Source: DATCLS01 sp035296625 (GTDB lineage: Bacteria; Actinomycetota; Acidimicrobiia; Acidimicrobiales; VFJN01). From it: a DNA stretch of 64,000 nt. Below, piece after piece: positions 42,781-54,212 of this stretch. The stretch is taken from the NCBI GenBank assembly GCA_035296625.1, contig DATHAO010000067.1, forward strand, positions 1 to 64,000, written 5' to 3'. Made by a program: the position numbers and the translations under genes. Numbering within the stretch: the stretch's first letter is position 1; the number at the start of each line of letters is the position of its first letter. The notes below the pieces were generated by a model. The model was given only the letters and a program-made list of their open reading frames with translations. It did not search any database and was not told where the DNA came from.

Positions 42781-43530
42781 TCAGCCGGCGGCGGCCTCCG
42801 CCACGAGCCGGCGGGCGGCATCGACCGGGTCGTCGGCCCGAGTCACGGGCCGCCCGACGACCAGCAGGTCGGCACCGGCGGCGAGCGCGTCGGCCGGCGT
42901 CGCCACCCGCGCCTGGTCGTCTGCCGGGGCCCCGGCGGGACGGATGCCGGGCGTCACGAGCACCGCCCGGGGTGCCAGCTGGCGGATGGCGGCGATGTCG
43001 GGGGCGGCGCACACGAAGCCGCCACAGCCGGCCTCGAGGCCGGCCATGACCCGCTGGTGCAACACGTGCACGTGGGCCTCGGGCTCGCTCGTCAGGACCG
43101 TGACGGCCAGGGCCACGGGCTCGGGCAGGCCGACGTCGGCCGCGCCGGCGCGCAGGCCCTCGGCGCCGGCGCGCAGCACGGCCGGTCCTCCCGCGGCGTG
43201 CAGTGTCAGGTAGCGCACGCCGAGGGCCCCGAGCACCCGGGCGGCGCGGCCCACCGTCGTGGGGATGTCGTGCAGCTTGAGATCGGCGAACACGTCGACG
43301 CCCACGTCACGCACGGAGGACACGGCGTCCGGGCCGGCGGCGCTGAACAACTCCAGGCCGACCTTGGCGGTGCCGAACCAGGGCGCGAGGAGTCGGGTCA
43401 GCCTCAGGGCGACGACGAGGTCGTCGACGTCGAGCGCCAGGGCGAAGCGGGCACGCAGGCCTTCCGGCGCCCCCTGGGCGCCGCCGGTTCCCGGGGCGTT
43501 CGCCGCGCCGTTCGCAGGGGTCCTGTCCAT
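42781..43530 (-). CDS. pyrF: orotidine-5'-phosphate decarboxylase
   Basis: A 249-residue enzyme making UMP. The catalytic DLKLHDIPTTV (Asp-Lys-His-Asp relay) and VTPGIRP are intact; it belongs to the group-2-like long forms with GxELF and AAGGPAVLRAG. GGGAGA sits close before the ATG. About 110 bases separate it from pyrD, but it is the last gene of the pyr run and no separate promoter is clear. Confidence 0.95.
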   Translation of the reverse strand: MDRTPANGAANAPGTGGAQGAPEGLRARFALALDVDDLVVALRLTRLLAPWFGTAKVGLELFSAAGPDAVSSVRDVGVDVFADLKLHDIPTTVGRAARVLGALGVRYLTLHAAGGPAVLRAGAEGLRAGAADVGLPEPVALAVTVLTSEPEAHVHVLHQRVMAGLEAGCGGFVCAAPDIAAIRQLAPRAVLVTPGIRPAGAPADDQARVATPADALAAGADLLVVGRPVTRADDPVDAARRLVAEAAAG

Positions 43531-43642
43531 TCTGTCTCCCTCTCGTCGTCGTCCCGATCCGCCCGCTGGCCTGTCCACCGGCCCATCGCCCCGACAGCCG
43601 CCGCCCTCGCGGCCAACCGGGGCCCACTGCCGGCACGCGGCG

Positions 43643-44631
43643 CTAGTGGGCCGTCACGGCCTCGTCGCCTTCGACCGCGCCGCGCAGGTCGGCGACGGCG
43701 CCCACGCCCTGGCGAGCCGCCCAGGCGGCCAGCTCGTCACGCACCCGGCCCGCGGCCCGGGGGTCGGCGAAGGTGGCGGTCCCGACCTGCACGGCGCTCG
43801 CGCCCGCCAGGATCAGCTCCGCGGCGTCCGCACCGCTCGCCACCCCGCCCACGCCCACGATGGGCAGCTCCGGCAGGGCCCTGTGCACGTCGAAGACGGC
43901 ACGCACGGCCACCGGGTGGATGGCGGGCCCCGACAGGCCACCGCCGCGGGCGCCGGCGCCGAGGCGGAAGCGGCGGGACTCGGGATCGATCGCCAGGCCC
44001 AGCACGGTGTTGACGAGCGTGACGGCCTCGGCACCCGCGTCGTGCGCCGCACCGGCCACCGCCGCCAGGTCGCCCGCGTTGGGGCTCAGCTTGGCCCACA
44101 GGGGAAGCGAGCAGGCACGGGCGGCCGCCCGCACGGCCGCTGCGGTGTCGGCGGCGGAGTGGGCGAAGAGGTGGCGGCCCGACTCGGTGTTGGGGCACGA
44201 CAGGTTGACCTCGACGGCCACGACCGCGTCCGGCAGGCCGGCCGCCCCGAGCGCGGCGGCGGCGCCTGCATACTCGGCCACCGTGCGACCCCAGATCGAC
44301 GCCACGACCCGCGCCCCGGTCGCCGTGAGCGCCGGCAGGTCGTGTGCCGCCCAGGCGGCCACGCCGGGGCCCTGGAGGCCCACCGAGTTGATCATGCCGG
44401 CCGCCGTCTCGTGGAGCCGCACCGGCGCGTTGCCCGGCCACGGGTCGGCGTGGAGGGACTTGACCACGACCGCGCCCAGGCCGCCGAGATCGAGGTAAGG
44501 CGCCAGCTCGGCGCCGTGGCCTGCGGTGCCCGAGGCGGTCATCACCGGGTTGGGCAGCGTGACCGAGCCGACGCGGGCCGTCATGTCGACCGACGACGCC
44601 GGCCGGGGCCCGCGTCCCCGGCGGCTCCGGA

Positions 44632-44635
<4 letters not shown>
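43643..44635 (-). CDS. pyrD: dihydroorotate dehydrogenase (class 1 type)
   Basis: An enzyme of about 330 residues oxidising dihydroorotate to orotate with FMN. VMTASGTAGHG, MINSVGLQGPG, the active-site cysteine in NLSCPNTESG and VGVGGVASGADA mark class 1, and the 1B subclass is likely. The GTG at 44635 overlaps the carB stop (GTGA); the ATG at 44584 matches the conserved N-terminus better but has no ribosome-binding site. Class 1B partners with the PyrK electron-transfer subunit, which is not in this operon. Confidence 0.92.
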
Positions 44636-47946
<3,311 letters not shown>

Positions 47947-49047
47947 CTACCGGCTCCCGTCGATCAGCGTGGCGAACTCGTCGAAGAGGTAGGCGGCATC
48001 GTGGGGCCCGGGCCCGGCCTCGGGGTGGTACTGCACCGAGAAGGCCCTCAGCCGCGGGGCGGCCACGCCCTCGATCACGCCGTCGTTCAGGTTCACGTGG
48101 GTGACGCCGACGTCGGGTCCCATCGATCCTTCGACGACGGCGTAGTTGTGGTTCTGGCTGGTGATCTCGACCCGGCCGCTCGCCAGGCGGCGCACCGGGT
48201 GGTTGCCGCCGTGGTGGCCGAAGGGCAGCTTGTGGGTGGTGCCGCCCAGGGCGGTGGCGAGCAGCTGGTGGCCGAGGCAGATGCCGAAGACCGGCACGGC
48301 GCCGACCAGGTCACCGATGGCGTCGACCGCGTAGGTGACCGCCGCAGGGTCTCCCGGCCCGTTGGCCAGGAACACCCCGTCGGGCCGGCGGTCGAGCACG
48401 TCCACGGCCGCCGTGCCCGCAGGGACCACGGTGACCTGGCCGAGGCCGGCGAGGTGGCGCAGGATCGTGGTCTTGATGCCGAAGTCGTAGGCCACGATGC
48501 GGCGGCCGGAGGCTGCGCCGGGACCGGTGGCGGCCACGCCGTAGGGCGCGGCGCACGTCACCTCGGCGACCAGGTCACGGCCCTCGGTGCCGGGTTCGGT
48601 GATCGCCGCCGCCTTCAGCGTGACCTCGTCCGCGTCGCCGAACGCCCCGGGCAGGGCGCCCGACTCGCGGATGTGGCGAGTGAGGCGGCGGGTGTCGACG
48701 CCGGCGATGCCGGGCACCCCGTGGCGGGACAGGTAGGCGTCGAGATCGCCGGTCGAGCGCCAGTTCGAGCGGCGCCGCGTGAGATCACGCACGACGACGC
48801 CGCGGCAGAACGGCCGGCGGCTCTCGTCGTCGGTCGGGTTGACCCCGTAGTTGCCGATGTGCGGGTAGGTGAACGTCACGACCTGGCCCGCATACGACGG
48901 GTCGGAGATCACCTCCTGGTAGCCGGCCAGCACGGTGTTGAACACGACCTCGCCGGAGGCGACCCCGCCCGCAGCCTCCGCGCCGATCAGCTCGCCCTCG
49001 AAGGTCGAACCGTCGGCCAGCACCAGCAGCCCTTCCCGCACGGTCAC
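47947..49047 (-). CDS. carA: carbamoyl-phosphate synthase small subunit
   Basis: A 366-residue glutamine amidotransferase subunit. The N-terminal small-subunit domain (LADGSTFEGELIGA, GEVVFNTVLAGYQEVISDPSYAGQ) and the class I GATase domain with the nucleophile in FGICLGHQLLA and the later VQYHPEAGPG are intact. The start is GTG at 49047. A promoter and an ARG box lie between it and pyrC, so carAB can be controlled by arginine apart from the upstream pyr genes. Confidence 0.97.
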   Translation of the reverse strand: MTVREGLLVLADGSTFEGELIGAEAAGGVASGEVVFNTVLAGYQEVISDPSYAGQVVTFTYPHIGNYGVNPTDDESRRPFCRGVVVRDLTRRRSNWRSTGDLDAYLSRHGVPGIAGVDTRRLTRHIRESGALPGAFGDADEVTLKAAAITEPGTEGRDLVAEVTCAAPYGVAATGPGAASGRRIVAYDFGIKTTILRHLAGLGQVTVVPAGTAAVDVLDRRPDGVFLANGPGDPAAVTYAVDAIGDLVGAVPVFGICLGHQLLATALGGTTHKLPFGHHGGNHPVRRLASGRVEITSQNHNYAVVEGSMGPDVGVTHVNLNDGVIEGVAAPRLRAFSVQYHPEAGPGPHDAAYLFDEFATLIDGSR

Positions 49048-49059
49048 GTCATCACCTGC

Positions 49060-49078
49060 TGCATGGTCATGCAGTCTA
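49060..49078 (-). promoter_or_regulatory. carA -10 element and ARG box
   Basis: The minus strand reads TAGACT (49073-49078), a common actinobacterial -10, directly followed by TGCATGACCATGCA (49060-49073). This ArgR-type palindrome differs from the argC one in a single base. It would cover the transcription start. A -35 is not clear. Confidence 0.75.
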
Positions 49079-49099
49079 GTGAATAGCAGTGCGCATCCC

Positions 49100-50380
49100 T
49101 CATCGTTGTGCCTCGCCGTCGACCACCACCGGCTCGCCGTTCAGCACGGTGTGGCGGACCCGGCCGGTCAGTGACATGCCGGCATACGGGGTGTTGCGGC
49201 TGCGGCTGGCGAGTCGCGTCGGGTCAACGACCCACTCCGCCGTCGGATCCACGACGCACAGGTTCGCCGGGCGGCCGGCCGCGATCGGCCCGCCGTGGAC
49301 GTCCGCCTCCCCGAGGATGCGGGCAGGGACGGTGGCGAGCAGGGCGAACAGGCGGACCGGGTGCAGGTCGAGGTGGGTCAGCGCCAGGGCCAGCGCCGTC
49401 TCGAGGCCGAGCATGCCGGGCGGCGCCTCGTCGAAGGGCAGCTCCTTCGTCTCGGGGGCGTGAGGGGCGTGGTCCGTGGCGATGCAGTCGACCGTGCCGT
49501 CGGCCAGGCCGGCCCGCACGGTGGCCACGTCGGCCTCGGTGCGCAGCGGCGGGCTGACCTTGAACACGGGGTCGTAGGTCGCGCAGCGCTCGTCGGTGAG
49601 GATGGCGTGGTGGGGCGTGGCCTCGCACGTCACCGCGACCCCGTCGGCCTTGGCCCGGGCCACCAGCTCGACGGACCGGGCCGTCGACAGGTGCTGGAGG
49701 TGCACCCTGGCCCCGGTGAGGCGGGCGAGCGCGATGTCGCGCATCACCATGAGCTCTTCCGCCTCGGCGGGCTGGCCGGGGATGCCGAGCCGGGCCGAGA
49801 CGGCGCCCTCGTTCATGTGACCGCCCGCGGCCAGGGCCTCGTCCTCGCAGTGCTGGGCGAGCGTGACGCCGAGACCGATCGAGTACTCGAGCGCCCGGCG
49901 CATCAGGCGGGTGTCCTGCACGCCGCTGCCGTCGTCGGTGAAGAACCGCACCCCCAGGTCGCCCAGCTCGGCCATCGGCGTGAGCTGGGTGCCCTGGCGC
50001 CCGATCGTGATGGCCGCCGAGGTGCGGACGTCGCACGGCGCGCCCCGCCCCAGCTCGAGGACCTCGCGGGCCACGCCGGCCGAGTCGATCGCCGGGGTCG
50101 TGTTGGGCATGGCGAGGATGCACGTGTAGCCGCCGAGCGCCGCCGCCCGCGCGCCGGTCTCGATCGTCTCGGCCTCCTCCTTGCCGGGCTGGCGCAGGTG
50201 GGTGTGCACGTCGACGAGGCCCGGACCGACGAGGCAGCCGCCGGCATCGAGCTCGACGTCGGCCGACAGCCCCTCGCCCACGGCGGCGACGAGCCCCTCC
50301 TCGATCACCACGTCGGCCTGGCGCTCGCCGCCGGCGTCGACGACCCGGCCGCCGCGGATCACGATCGACTTGCCCTTCAC
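49100..50380 (-). CDS. pyrC: dihydroorotase
   Basis: A 426-residue amidohydrolase closing carbamoyl-aspartate to dihydroorotate. Metal ligands are in VDVHTHLRQPG (HxH), the later His in HLQHLST and the Asp in CIATDHAPH. MPNTTPA and the final NTPYAG are typical of the class I long form. The GTG overlaps the pyrB stop (GTGA). Confidence 0.96.
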   Translation of the reverse strand: MKGKSIVIRGGRVVDAGGERQADVVIEEGLVAAVGEGLSADVELDAGGCLVGPGLVDVHTHLRQPGKEEAETIETGARAAALGGYTCILAMPNTTPAIDSAGVAREVLELGRGAPCDVRTSAAITIGRQGTQLTPMAELGDLGVRFFTDDGSGVQDTRLMRRALEYSIGLGVTLAQHCEDEALAAGGHMNEGAVSARLGIPGQPAEAEELMVMRDIALARLTGARVHLQHLSTARSVELVARAKADGVAVTCEATPHHAILTDERCATYDPVFKVSPPLRTEADVATVRAGLADGTVDCIATDHAPHAPETKELPFDEAPPGMLGLETALALALTHLDLHPVRLFALLATVPARILGEADVHGGPIAAGRPANLCVVDPTAEWVVDPTRLASRSRNTPYAGMSLTGRVRHTVLNGEPVVVDGEAQR

Positions 50381-51309
50381 CCTGGTCCCCCCGGTCGGAT
50401 CGGGCCGGAGCCCAGCAGTTCGAAGAGCACGGCCATCCGCACGGCCACTCCGTTGCGGACCTGGTCGACGACGACCGACCGCGGCAGCTCGGCGACGTCC
50501 GCGGCGATCTCTACGCCCCGGTTCATGGGTCCGGGGTGCATGACCAGCGCTTTGTCGCCCATGTGCTCGACCCGGCGCCCGGTCAGGCCGAAGCGGGCCG
50601 AGTACTCGCGCAGGGACGGCACGAGCGCCTCGGTCATGCGCTCGCGCTGCATGCGCAGCAGGTAGACGACGTCGACGTCGGGCAGGACGGCGTCGAGGTC
50701 GTGGCCCACCCGAACCGGCCAGCCTTCGACGCTCGGCGGCAGCAGCGTCGGCGGCGCCACCAGCGTGACCTCGGCGCCCATCAGGGCGAAGGCCCACACA
50801 TCGCTGCGAGCCACGCGGCTGTGGGCGACGTCGCCCACGATGGCGATGCGCACGCCGTCGAGGCCGCCGAGATGGGCCCGGATCGTGTAGCAGTCGAGCA
50901 GCGCCTGGGTGGGGTGCTCGTGCCAGCCGTCGCCGGCGTTGACCACGCTGGCCGACACCCACCGGGCGATCTGGGCCGGGACGCCCGAGGACCCGTGGCG
51001 CACGACGATGGCGTCGACCCCCATCGCCTCGATCGTCTCGACGGTGTCGCGCAGTGACTCGCCCTTGCGCACCGACGACGACGAGACCGAGAAGTTCAGC
51101 GTGTCGGCCGAGAGCCGCTTGGCGGCCTGCTCGAAGCTGAGGCGGGTGCGGGTCGAGTCCTCGTAGAACAGCCAGGTGACGGTGCGGCCCTGCAGGGCCG
51201 GCACCTTCGGCACCCGGCGGCGGCCGACCTCTGCGAAGGCGTCGGTGAGATCGAGCAGGCGGTCGACATCTGCCCGCGACAGGTCGGAGACGGCCAGCAG
51301 GTGCCTCAC
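50377..51309 (-). CDS. pyrB: aspartate carbamoyltransferase catalytic subunit
   Basis: A 310-residue enzyme joining carbamoyl phosphate and aspartate. The phosphate loop is EDSTRTRLSFE and HEHPTQALLD, IVGDVAHSRVARS and MHPGPMNRG are conserved. No PyrI regulatory gene is present, in keeping with Gram-positive-type enzymes that are controlled by gene expression. GTG start overlaps the pyrR stop. Confidence 0.97.
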   Translation of the reverse strand: MRHLLAVSDLSRADVDRLLDLTDAFAEVGRRRVPKVPALQGRTVTWLFYEDSTRTRLSFEQAAKRLSADTLNFSVSSSSVRKGESLRDTVETIEAMGVDAIVVRHGSSGVPAQIARWVSASVVNAGDGWHEHPTQALLDCYTIRAHLGGLDGVRIAIVGDVAHSRVARSDVWAFALMGAEVTLVAPPTLLPPSVEGWPVRVGHDLDAVLPDVDVVYLLRMQRERMTEALVPSLREYSARFGLTGRRVEHMGDKALVMHPGPMNRGVEIAADVAELPRSVVVDQVRNGVAVRMAVLFELLGSGPIRPGGPG

Positions 51310-51881
51310 CAGCGCTCCTTGTGGATCTCGCCCAGCTCCACGCAATCGAGGGTGGCGTTGACGGCCTCGTCGCGCCGTGTCGGCAGGTTCTTGCCCACGA
51401 AGTCGGGCCGTATCGGCAGCTCGCGGTGGCCGCGGTCGATCATGACCGCCAGCTCGATGGCCCGCGGCCGTCCGTAGGTGTGCACGGCGTCGAGCGCGGC
51501 CCGGATCGTGCGGCCGGTGAAGAGCACGTCGTCGACCAGCACGACCACCTTGCCCGTCAGGTCCCACGGGATCTCGGTGACCGTCGAGGGCAGCACCGGG
51601 CGCAGGCCGATGTCGTCGCGGTGGAACGCCACGTCGAGCGTGCCCAGGTCGGGTCGGACGCCCTCGATGACGTCGAGTGCCTCGGCCATGGCCTCGGCGA
51701 AGGGCACGCCGCCGGTCTGCAGGCCGATCAGGACGACGTCGTCGAGGCCGTGGTTGCGCTCGACGATCTCGTGCGCCATGCGGCAGATGGCGCGACGCAC
51801 GTCGTCACGGCCTAGGACCTGGCTGCGCGCAACGAAAACGCCCCCGAACGGGGGCGTCTGGCGGCGTTCGCGCTCGGCCAC
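51306..51881 (-). CDS. pyrR: PyrR regulator / uracil phosphoribosyltransferase
   Basis: A 191-residue PRTase-fold RNA-binding regulator. The PRPP motif is VVLVDDVLFTGRT, and the basic RNA-facing surface includes the N-terminal helices and RDDI. With UMP bound it grips a hairpin in the pyr leader. The GTG at 51881 has a perfect AGGAGG eight bases upstream. The first 18 codons, before FVARSQVLG, are longer than usual and include a terminator-like hairpin, so this start could be a leader feature rather than the mature start. Confidence 0.94.
   Translation of the reverse strand: MAERERRQTPPFGGVFVARSQVLGRDDVRRAICRMAHEIVERNHGLDDVVLIGLQTGGVPFAEAMAEALDVIEGVRPDLGTLDVAFHRDDIGLRPVLPSTVTEIPWDLTGKVVVLVDDVLFTGRTIRAALDAVHTYGRPRAIELAVMIDRGHRELPIRPDFVGKNLPTRRDEAVNATLDCVELGEIHKERW
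51835..51857 (-). terminator. terminator-like hairpin inside the 5' end of pyrR
   Basis: ACGCCCCC and GGGGGCGT form an eight-pair stem with a GTTC loop, followed by TTT. It is a textbook intrinsic terminator shape except for the short U-run. It lies 24 bases after the pyrR GTG, and ribosomes translating pyrR would disrupt it. Confidence 0.55.
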
Positions 51882-51908
51882 TGTTGGGACCTCCTGGCTG
51901 TCCGTTCG

Positions 51909-51922
51909 AGTCTCGCTGGACC
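51909..51922 (-). promoter_or_regulatory. PyrR-binding RNA loop
   Basis: The minus-strand RNA reads GGUC-CAGCGA-GACU. It matches the PyrR-binding consensus ARUCCNGNGAGGYU at 12 of 14 positions; both differences keep base pairing, and the hexaloop fits CNGNGA exactly. It lies 28 bases before the pyrR GTG, next to the ribosome-binding site. Confidence 0.75.
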
Positions 51923-51932
51923 CGCTTCACGG

Positions 51933-52526
51933 TCAGGGTGGCACGCTAGCAGCGTCGATGGTCCACACCCGTGACCCGCTCGCCTCGCCGCGTCCCTGGT
52001 AGCCGGCCCGCTCCAGCACCGCCGCGGCCCGTGCGTCGCCCGGCACGGTCCGCGCCCAGAGGCGGGTCCGGCCGAGCCCCGAGGCTTCCTCCGCAGGCGC
52101 CAGTGCCCACGCCGTGAGGAGGACCACGGCCGCGGTGGCCGCGCCCCTCCGCCGGTGCTCGGAACCGAGCCAGAAGCCGATCTCGGCCCGACCCTGCAGG
52201 TCGAGGTGGGCGAGGCCGACTTCGCCCAGCACGCGGCGCCCGCCGTCGGCGGCGGCAGCCACGACGAGGTCGATGGCCAGGCCCTGCTCTCGCCGCTCGG
52301 CCTCTCCCGCGATCCACCGGGCGGCGAGCGCCACGCTCGGTCGTGCGGGGACGGCCGTGGCGCGGGCCACCTCCGTGTCCTGCCACGCGGTGGCCAGCGA
52401 CTCGGCGTCGGCCGCGAGGTCGTGGCGGCCCCAGGGTCGCAGGACGGTTCCGGTGGCGGCGTCCGCGAGGGGTGGGTCGGGCAGCGGGATCGCACGCAGG
52501 CGTCCAGGCCGCCGGGTCACCGCCAC
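51933..52526 (-). CDS. GNAT-family N-acetyltransferase
   Basis: A 197-residue GNAT protein of the RimJ/RimL type. The N-terminal TVLRPWGRHDLAADAESL, the core EVGLAHLDLQGRAEIGFWL, the acetyl-CoA loop RRRGAATAAVVLL and the final AAAVLERAGYQGRG fit the fold. The substrate, perhaps a protein N-terminus or a small amine, cannot be told. It starts four bases after the NusB-HAD stop. GTG at 52520 is an alternative start. Confidence 0.82.
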   Translation of the reverse strand: MAVTRRPGRLRAIPLPDPPLADAATGTVLRPWGRHDLAADAESLATAWQDTEVARATAVPARPSVALAARWIAGEAERREQGLAIDLVVAAAADGGRRVLGEVGLAHLDLQGRAEIGFWLGSEHRRRGAATAAVVLLTAWALAPAEEASGLGRTRLWARTVPGDARAAAVLERAGYQGRGEASGSRVWTIDAASVPP

Positions 52527-52530
52527 GAAC

Positions 52531-53610
52531 TCAGACGGCGTCGTCGAGCAGGCCGACGGCCGCCAGCGCTGCGGCCAGGGACTCGGGCCCGGCGTACAGC
52601 TCGGCGCACATGCCGGCCGCCCGGGCGCCCTCGACGTTGGCGGGCTGGTCGTCGACGAGGAGGCATCGTCCGGCGGGCACACCCAGCCGCTCGGCGGCCT
52701 CGACGAAGGCGGCGGGGTCGGGCTTGCACACGCCGATGTCGGCCGAGCCCACGACGACGTCGAACCGGTCGGCGATGCCCGAGGCCCGGAGGTCGTCCAC
52801 CAGACGCGTGCTGGCGTTGGACAGCAGGGCCACCGGGAAACGGGCCCGGACGCGGTCGACGAGGTCGAGCACCTGGGCGTCGATCTGCCAGCCCGTGTCG
52901 GCGAACGCCTTGGACACGGTGCCGCCGTCGACAGCGTGGGCGTCGGCCACGGCGTCGCCGACGCTCTGGCACCAGTCCTCGAACGTGATGTCGCCGCGCA
53001 TGGCGGCGTCCAGCCGCTCGGGGCTGAAGGCGGCGGCCGCGACCGTGCCGGCGGGCAGGTCGTGGGCGCGGTCGATCGCCGGGAGGTCGTCGTCGTCCCA
53101 GTGGCGGATGACGCCGTCGAGGTCGATGATCAGCGCCTCGACGATCGGCGCCCCGGCGTCGCCGGTCTGGACCGGACGTCGGCGGGCGGGCTCGTCGCCC
53201 CGGACCTCGGCGGCCACGGCCGACAGGACGCCGTTCACGAAGCGGGGGGACGCGTCGGTGCCGTAGCGCCGGGCCAGCACGACGGCCTCGTTGATGATCA
53301 CGGCCTGGGAGCGGTCGGGCCGCTCGAGCAGCTCATAGGTGCCGAGGCGCAGCACCGCCCGGTCGAGGGCGGCGAGGCGGGCGAGGGTCCATCGGGGGGC
53401 CACCCGCCGCGTGACGATCTCGTCGATGCGCTCGGCGTGGGCGGCGACGCCCCGAACCAGCTCGACGGCCATCTCGACCGGAGCGACCGGCAGGCCGGCT
53501 AGCACCTCCTCCACGCTGATGCCCTTCGCCTCGGCCTCGTAGAGCAGCTCGAGGGCCCGCTCGCGGGCGCCTCGCCTGCTCTCGACCTCCGAGGGCTCGA
53601 AGTCGCTCAT
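52531..53610 (-). CDS. nusB: NusB-HAD hydrolase fusion protein
   Basis: A 359-residue protein joining two unrelated domains. Residues 10-140 are NusB, the antitermination factor that binds boxA RNA with NusE (ARERALELLYEAEAKG, LDRAVLRLGTYEL, VIINEAVVLARRYGTDASPRFVNGVL). Residues 158-350 are a HAD-IA phosphatase with motif I DLDGV (163-167), motif II LLSNAS, motif III CKPDP and motif IV VDDQP. A 15-residue linker (RGDEPARRRP) joins them. No stop, start or ribosome-binding site is visible between them. The HAD substrate is unknown. The fusion should be checked against frameshift error. Confidence 0.88.
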   Translation of the reverse strand: MSDFEPSEVESRRGARERALELLYEAEAKGISVEEVLAGLPVAPVEMAVELVRGVAAHAERIDEIVTRRVAPRWTLARLAALDRAVLRLGTYELLERPDRSQAVIINEAVVLARRYGTDASPRFVNGVLSAVAAEVRGDEPARRRPVQTGDAGAPIVEALIIDLDGVIRHWDDDDLPAIDRAHDLPAGTVAAAAFSPERLDAAMRGDITFEDWCQSVGDAVADAHAVDGGTVSKAFADTGWQIDAQVLDLVDRVRARFPVALLSNASTRLVDDLRASGIADRFDVVVGSADIGVCKPDPAAFVEAAERLGVPAGRCLLVDDQPANVEGARAAGMCAELYAGPESLAAALAAVGLLDDAV

Positions 53611-53626
53611 GGGGTGCGGCCGCCGA

Positions 53627-54190
53627 TCAGGCGCGGGTCAGGTACTCGCCGCTGCGGGTGTCGACCTTGATGCGCTCGCCCTTCTCGACGAACAGGGGCA
53701 CCTGCACCACCATGCCGGTTTCGAGCGTCGCCGGCTTGCGGGCGCCGGAGACCCGGTCGCCCTGGATGCCGGGCTCGGTCTCGCTCACGGTCAGCTCGAC
53801 GGCGGCGGGCAGGTCGGTGCCGATGATCTCGTCCTTGCAGAACTGCACCGTGACGGTCGAGCCGTCGACGATGTAGTTCGCAGCGTCGCCCAGCGAGACG
53901 GTGCCCACGTGGAGTTGCTCGTAGGTGGCCGCGTCCATGAAGACGTAATCGTCGCCATCGCGGTAGAGGTACTGCATTTCGCGCTTGTCGACGTTGGCGC
54001 GCTCGACCTTCTCGTCGGCCCGGAACGTGCGATCGAGCACGTTGCCGGTGCGCAGGTTGCGCAGCGTCGTGCGCACGAAGGCCGGACCCTTGCCCGGCTT
54101 GACGTGCTGGAAGTCGACGACCTGGAACAACCCCTCGGGCAGGTCGAGGGTCATGCCCTTCTTGAGGTCGTTGGTGGTAGTGGCGGCCAT
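53627..54190 (-). CDS. efp: translation elongation factor P
   Basis: A 187-residue EF-P, which rescues ribosomes stalled at polyproline. Three beta-barrel domains are complete. The tip loop is HVKPGKGPAF, whose Lys contacts the P-site tRNA; in actinobacteria it is often unmodified. EIIGTDLPAAVELTV and the final DTRSGEYLTRA are typical. It lies 16 bases before nusB. This proline-rich proteome would need EF-P. Confidence 0.97.
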   Translation of the reverse strand: MAATTTNDLKKGMTLDLPEGLFQVVDFQHVKPGKGPAFVRTTLRNLRTGNVLDRTFRADEKVERANVDKREMQYLYRDGDDYVFMDAATYEQLHVGTVSLGDAANYIVDGSTVTVQFCKDEIIGTDLPAAVELTVSETEPGIQGDRVSGARKPATLETGMVVQVPLFVEKGERIKVDTRSGEYLTRA

Positions 54191-54212
54191 CGGAGTGCTC
54201 CTGGCGCGACGG

